In this document: positions 4,503 through 6,472 of the stretch, one piece after another | Layout: each line of letters opens with the position of its first letter | Position numbering within the stretch: the first letter of the stretch is position 1 | Notes under the pieces: generated by a model | Database searches by the model: none | What the model saw: the letters and a program-made list of their open reading frames with translations, nothing else | Told to the model about the DNA's origin: nothing | Assembly (NCBI GenBank): GCA_021819045.1 | Contig: JAKASM010000021.1 | Location: 1-6,472 of the forward strand | Reading direction: 5' to 3' | From: Microcaldota archaeon | Lineage (GTDB): Archaea; Micrarchaeota; Micrarchaeia; Micrarchaeales; Micrarchaeaceae | DNA length: 6,472 bases | Made by a program: the position numbers and the translations under genes

Positions 4503-4859
4503 ATGGAACAGAAAGAGCAGAAGGCCGAAGCTAAGGCTGAACAGCAAAAGGAGAGGGCTTCTGAAAAGAAGGAACAGGTCATAATATTCAAGGACAAACA
4601 GGCAAGAATACTGCTTTCGCTTAAGGCCTCTGGACAAGAATTGTACATATCTTCTCTTGCAAAGGCTACAGGAACAACGTATGTGCATGCATGCAAATTT
4701 CTTAGGGAATGCGAATCTAGAGGGATAACTGCAAGTGAGAGGCATGGGAGGGTAAAGGTAATAAAACTGACAGATAAAGGGGTGCAGCTCGCAGGTATGA
4801 TCGAGTCTATGTACAACTTAATATCGGATCAGAAGAAACAGGAACAAAAGCAGGAGTGA
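4503..4859 (+). CDS. Winged helix-turn-helix DNA-binding protein
   Basis: This is a probable transcription regulator of the MarR/ArsR-like winged-helix kind. The 118 residues open with a 25-residue Glu/Lys/Gln-rich tail likely to be helical or disordered. The wHTH follows: helix 1 at 31-41, helix 2 ISSLAKATG (49-57), recognition helix TTYVHACKFLRECESRG (58-74), and the wing ITASERHGRVKVIKLTDKG (75-93) with its typical 'R..K.IKLTDKG' ending. A final helix at 94-110 may dimerise, and a second Lys/Gln/Glu tail closes the protein. ATG 4503 is chosen over 4458 because the TATA box is 27 bases upstream of it. It is divergent from the PRC-barrel gene (124-base spacer) and converges with the next gene, five bases from stop to stop. 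Targets are unknown. Confidence 0.82.
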   Translation: MEQKEQKAEAKAEQQKERASEKKEQVIIFKDKQARILLSLKASGQELYISSLAKATGTTYVHACKFLRECESRGITASERHGRVKVIKLTDKGVQLAGMIESMYNLISDQKKQEQKQE

Positions 4860-4864
4860 TGGGT

Positions 4865-5278
4865 TTAGATTACCTTGAGGCTTGTCCTTTTCTTAACAGC
4901 GTTTATGACATGGCCATAATCTCTGTAATGAGCTATGGCGGTAAGCGACACAGTATATTCGCCTGGGTCTGATTTCATGCCTCCATATACATCAACGCCG
5001 ATATTTTTCTCCTCATCCGGCGCCAATTCGCCTACTCTTACCTCTCTCTCTTTTGATACTCCCATTGAATCAAAACCCAGCCCTTGCGGCAGCTCGACTA
5101 CTACTGATGTCAGAAGTGTCTCCTTTGTCATGTTCTTTATCTTCAGATTTAGAGTTGTGGAGTTGTTCCTGTTTGCGTATAGGCTGTACGGCATCCATTC
5201 GGTGAATATCCTGTATGGTGATGGTTTCGTGAGTTCTGCACTTGCATCCTTCTTCCCAAAAAGATTGAAGATACCCAT
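4865..5278 (-). CDS. Cytosolic Ig-like beta-sandwich protein of archaeal type
   Basis: Function is not known. After an N-terminal stretch MGIFNLFGKK that could form a short amphipathic helix, the protein (137 aa) looks like one immunoglobulin-like beta-sandwich. Alternating strands include STTLNLKIKNM (40-50), LLTSVVVELPQGLGFD (55-70), REVRVGELAPDEEKNIGVDVYG (78-99), DPGEYTVSLTAIAHYRDYG (104-122) and RTSLKVI at the end. The 'LP.GLGFD', 'GEL.P.E' and 'PGEY.V' pattern is like CARDB/NEW3-type domains. Those are usually extracellular, yet there is no signal peptide or transmembrane helix here. I believe similar single-domain proteins occur widely in archaea. TATA-like sequences lie near 5325 and 5334; no clear ribosome binding site is seen. 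Confidence 0.75.
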   Translation of the reverse strand: MGIFNLFGKKDASAELTKPSPYRIFTEWMPYSLYANRNNSTTLNLKIKNMTKETLLTSVVVELPQGLGFDSMGVSKEREVRVGELAPDEEKNIGVDVYGGMKSDPGEYTVSLTAIAHYRDYGHVINAVKKRTSLKVI

Positions 5279-5421
5279 TTAATCGCCTTGCTGCGCATAA
5301 GAGCGGCAGATTTAGTTCATCTTATATGCTTATATATTCTTCTTTCAAATATCTAATAAAAGAGGTTTAAGCCCTTGAAAAGATTGACGCAACGCGTTGA
5401 TAAATTTTTGAGAGGCAGTTT
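5279..5421. promoter_or_regulatory. Divergent promoter region with a perfect palindrome
   Basis: This spacer serves the minus-strand Ig-like gene and the plus-strand 144-aa gene. TATA-like sequences on the minus strand are CATATAAG near 5325 and AATATATAAG near 5334. On the plus strand, GATAAATTT at 5399-5407 overlaps the last base of a perfect ten-base palindrome, CAACGCGTTG (5390-5399), which could be an operator. That TATA lies too close to ATG 5422 for normal spacing, so an upstream box near 5366 or a start at ATG 5440 is possible. Confidence 0.4.
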
Positions 5422-5856
5422 ATGCCATTAAAGCATAACATGACCAAACATGACGTTCTCGCGACAAAGATACGCAAGCTATCCCTAAAGGGAGGCGTAG
5501 CAGAGCTGGGTGACGAAGACAAAAAACTTTTTATTACAGCGGTTATGGTTGCTTCCTTCTCATCCGGGTTGTCATGGCAAACGCACAATGCTTTGATGGG
5601 TGAGATTTCCAAGCTGAATTCTCCAGAGGTAAAGGAGGAGTACAGGAACTCGTTATTATCAAAATGGAAGAATATATCTGCTGCCGATATAAGTGAGGTT
5701 ATTAGCAAGGGAGTATCTGATGCTGCATTCGCAACGTGGATGTACTTTAATGTGGACAAACGTGAGCATGGCCTATATAAAGCCACGTGGGAGGGGCTGC
5801 AGAGGGAGTTCCTTGATGCATGCGACGACATGGAGATCGTAAAAGAGTCTAAATGA
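5422..5856 (+). CDS. Unassigned mostly helical protein (144 aa)
   Basis: I do not recognise this protein. It appears all-alpha and soluble: helices at about 8-28, 32-47 (DKKLFITAVMVASFSS), 53-64, 68-84, 87-99 and 117-135. There are several tryptophans (52, 82, 106, 123) and a short hydrophobic run at 37-47 that is too short to cross a membrane. There is one cysteine (134) and no recognisable catalytic motif. Codon choice resembles its neighbours. ATG 5422 has AGAGG seven bases upstream, a weak ribosome binding site. An in-frame ATG at 5440 would trim six residues and better fits the TATA at 5399-5407. It is followed by an oligo-T and then the nucleotide reductase gene. No function is proposed. 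Confidence 0.75.
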   Translation: MPLKHNMTKHDVLATKIRKLSLKGGVAELGDEDKKLFITAVMVASFSSGLSWQTHNALMGEISKLNSPEVKEEYRNSLLSKWKNISAADISEVISKGVSDAAFATWMYFNVDKREHGLYKATWEGLQREFLDACDDMEIVKESK

Positions 5857-5871
5857 ATGCGGAGCATTATA

Positions 5872-5879
5872 TCTTTTTG
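5872..5879 (+). terminator. Oligo-T terminator after the 144-aa gene
   Basis: TCTTTTTG, with a run of five T, lies 16 bases after the stop codon of the 144-aa gene. This is a typical archaeal hairpin-free termination signal and suggests that the downstream reductase gene is transcribed separately. Confidence 0.5.
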
Positions 5880-5925
5880 TGAATATAAATAGCAGAATAT
5901 GCATTTGCAGTTCGTAAAAATGTGA

Positions 5926-5942
5926 AATGCTTTTTAAGCATT
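5926..5942 (+). promoter_or_regulatory. nrdJ promoter: TATA box inside a perfect inverted repeat
   Basis: AATGCTT (5926-5932) and its inverse AAGCATT (5936-5942) flank TTT. The TATA-like CTTTTTAAG sits at the centre, about 41 bases before ATG 5975, predicting a start near 5960 and a leader of about 15 bases. A seven-pair repeat placed exactly on the TATA element looks like a site where a dimeric regulator would compete with TBP. The regulator is not known. Confidence 0.5.
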
Positions 5943-5974
5943 AGCATAGATTGTTTTACTACATTGGGGAGGGC

Positions 5975-6472
5975 ATGGCGGCTGGGTTCGTGATAAAGAG
6001 GAACGGTCAGAGAGTAGAGTTCGACAGGCAGAAGATCGTAAGCGCAATAAGCAGAGCATATTCTAGTGTTTATACAGACAAGCCTGCGGATGAGAGCATA
6101 GGTAATGCTGAGAAGGTCGCCAAAAGTGTAATGGATGTAATAAATGCGGCCGATAAGCAAGAATGGAACGTAGAGGAGATACAGGATACGGTTGAGAAGT
6201 GTCTTATGGAGGCAGATCCTGCAGTAGCCAAATGTTATATACTCTACAGGCATAAGAGAGCCGAGGTGCGTGCATTCAAAGCTTCTTTGGGGATAAATGA
6301 TGATGATCTTAAACTTCCGATAAATAGCCTGATGGTATTAGCTGCAAGGTATTTGATCAAAGACGAGAACCTAAAAATAAAAGAGACTCCACGTCAGCTA
6401 TTTGAGAGGGTAGCAGGTGCGGTAGCAGGGGCAGAAGCCAGATACGGCAAGAGGATAGAGACGATCAATAGC
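5975..6472 (+). CDS. nrdJ: Ribonucleotide reductase, N-terminal part (probably class II, B12-dependent)
   Basis: Ribonucleotide reductases convert ribonucleotides to deoxyribonucleotides for DNA synthesis. Only 166 residues are present; the catalytic barrel lies off the right edge. Residues about 4-97 are an ATP-cone, the allosteric activity domain, with VIKRNGQRVEFDRQKIVSAI at 6-25 and the closing CYILYRHKRAE at 87-97. Next comes the reductase N-terminal domain with LPINSLMVLAARYLIKD (114-130), ETPRQLFERVA (137-147) and the AEARYG stretch. This 'RYL.KDE...ETP...F.RVA' motif is shared by class I and II large subunits. The archaeal style with 'AVAGAEARYG' suggests adenosylcobalamin-dependent class II. 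GGAGG lies only two bases before ATG 5975, unusually close. An in-frame GTG at 5990 is the alternative start. Confidence 0.88.
   Translation, partial: MAAGFVIKRNGQRVEFDRQKIVSAISRAYSSVYTDKPADESIGNAEKVAKSVMDVINAADKQEWNVEEIQDTVEKCLMEADPAVAKCYILYRHKRAEVRAFKASLGINDDDLKLPINSLMVLAARYLIKDENLKIKETPRQLFERVAGAVAGAEARYGKRIETINS

Noticed and set aside
4430..4816. Minus-strand 128-codon frame opposite the winged-helix gene
   Set aside because: Cys/Ser-rich antisense shadow of a recognisable wHTH protein.
5367..5867. Minus-strand 166-codon frame opposite the 144-aa gene
   Set aside because: Ser-rich, without promoter or ribosome binding site. The plus frame has natural composition and plausible helices.
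5867..6253. Minus-strand 128-codon frame opposite nrdJ
   Set aside because: It lies over the ATP-cone coding region; a shadow frame.

Overview
The window is archaeal. It encodes an archaeal-type ribosomal protein L10e (uL16 family), the diphthamide enzyme Dph2, archaeal-type RNase HII, a PRC-barrel protein, FtsZ and a ribonucleotide reductase with an ATP-cone. Many starts have a TATA-like box about 26-40 bases upstream. Several transcripts look leaderless or nearly so, while others have a GAGGTG/GGTGG-type ribosome binding site. Small compact genes, and a tRNA interrupted by a bulge-helix-bulge intron in its T-loop, fit a DPANN lineage such as Micrarchaeota/ARMAN. That placement is an inference from gene style, not a sequence match. 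No mobile element, CRISPR array or origin is visible.

Layout from left to right. The minus strand carries the first 198 codons of ftsZ (running off the left edge) and, upstream of it, a small unassigned 85-aa gene. A 293-base divergent spacer with hairpins leads to a plus-strand pair, rpl10e then dph2, nine bases apart and probably one operon linked by a translation theme (ribosomal protein plus EF2 modification). A gap of about 595 bases follows. It holds a minus-strand tRNA-Arg(TCG) gene with a 38-base intron in the T-loop, a hairpin-rich stretch on its left, and on its right a 240-base segment with many possible helices that may be an uncharacterised RNA.

The right half has minus-strand rnhB (RNase HII) and a PRC-barrel gene. 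Divergent from these is a plus-strand winged-helix protein, which converges with a minus-strand cytosolic Ig-like protein. Next come a plus-strand unassigned helical protein and the first 166 codons of a ribonucleotide reductase, probably the B12-dependent class II type (nrdJ), which runs off the right edge. Most genes are housekeeping (division, translation, RNA-DNA repair, dNTP synthesis).

The most noteworthy object is the tRNA. Its intron folds into a textbook hBHBh' motif with both splice bulges AAU, giving a normal 75-nt tRNA after removal. Secondary items are the possible structured RNA beside it, symmetric repeats over the promoters of nrdJ and rnhB, and three small proteins without assigned function.
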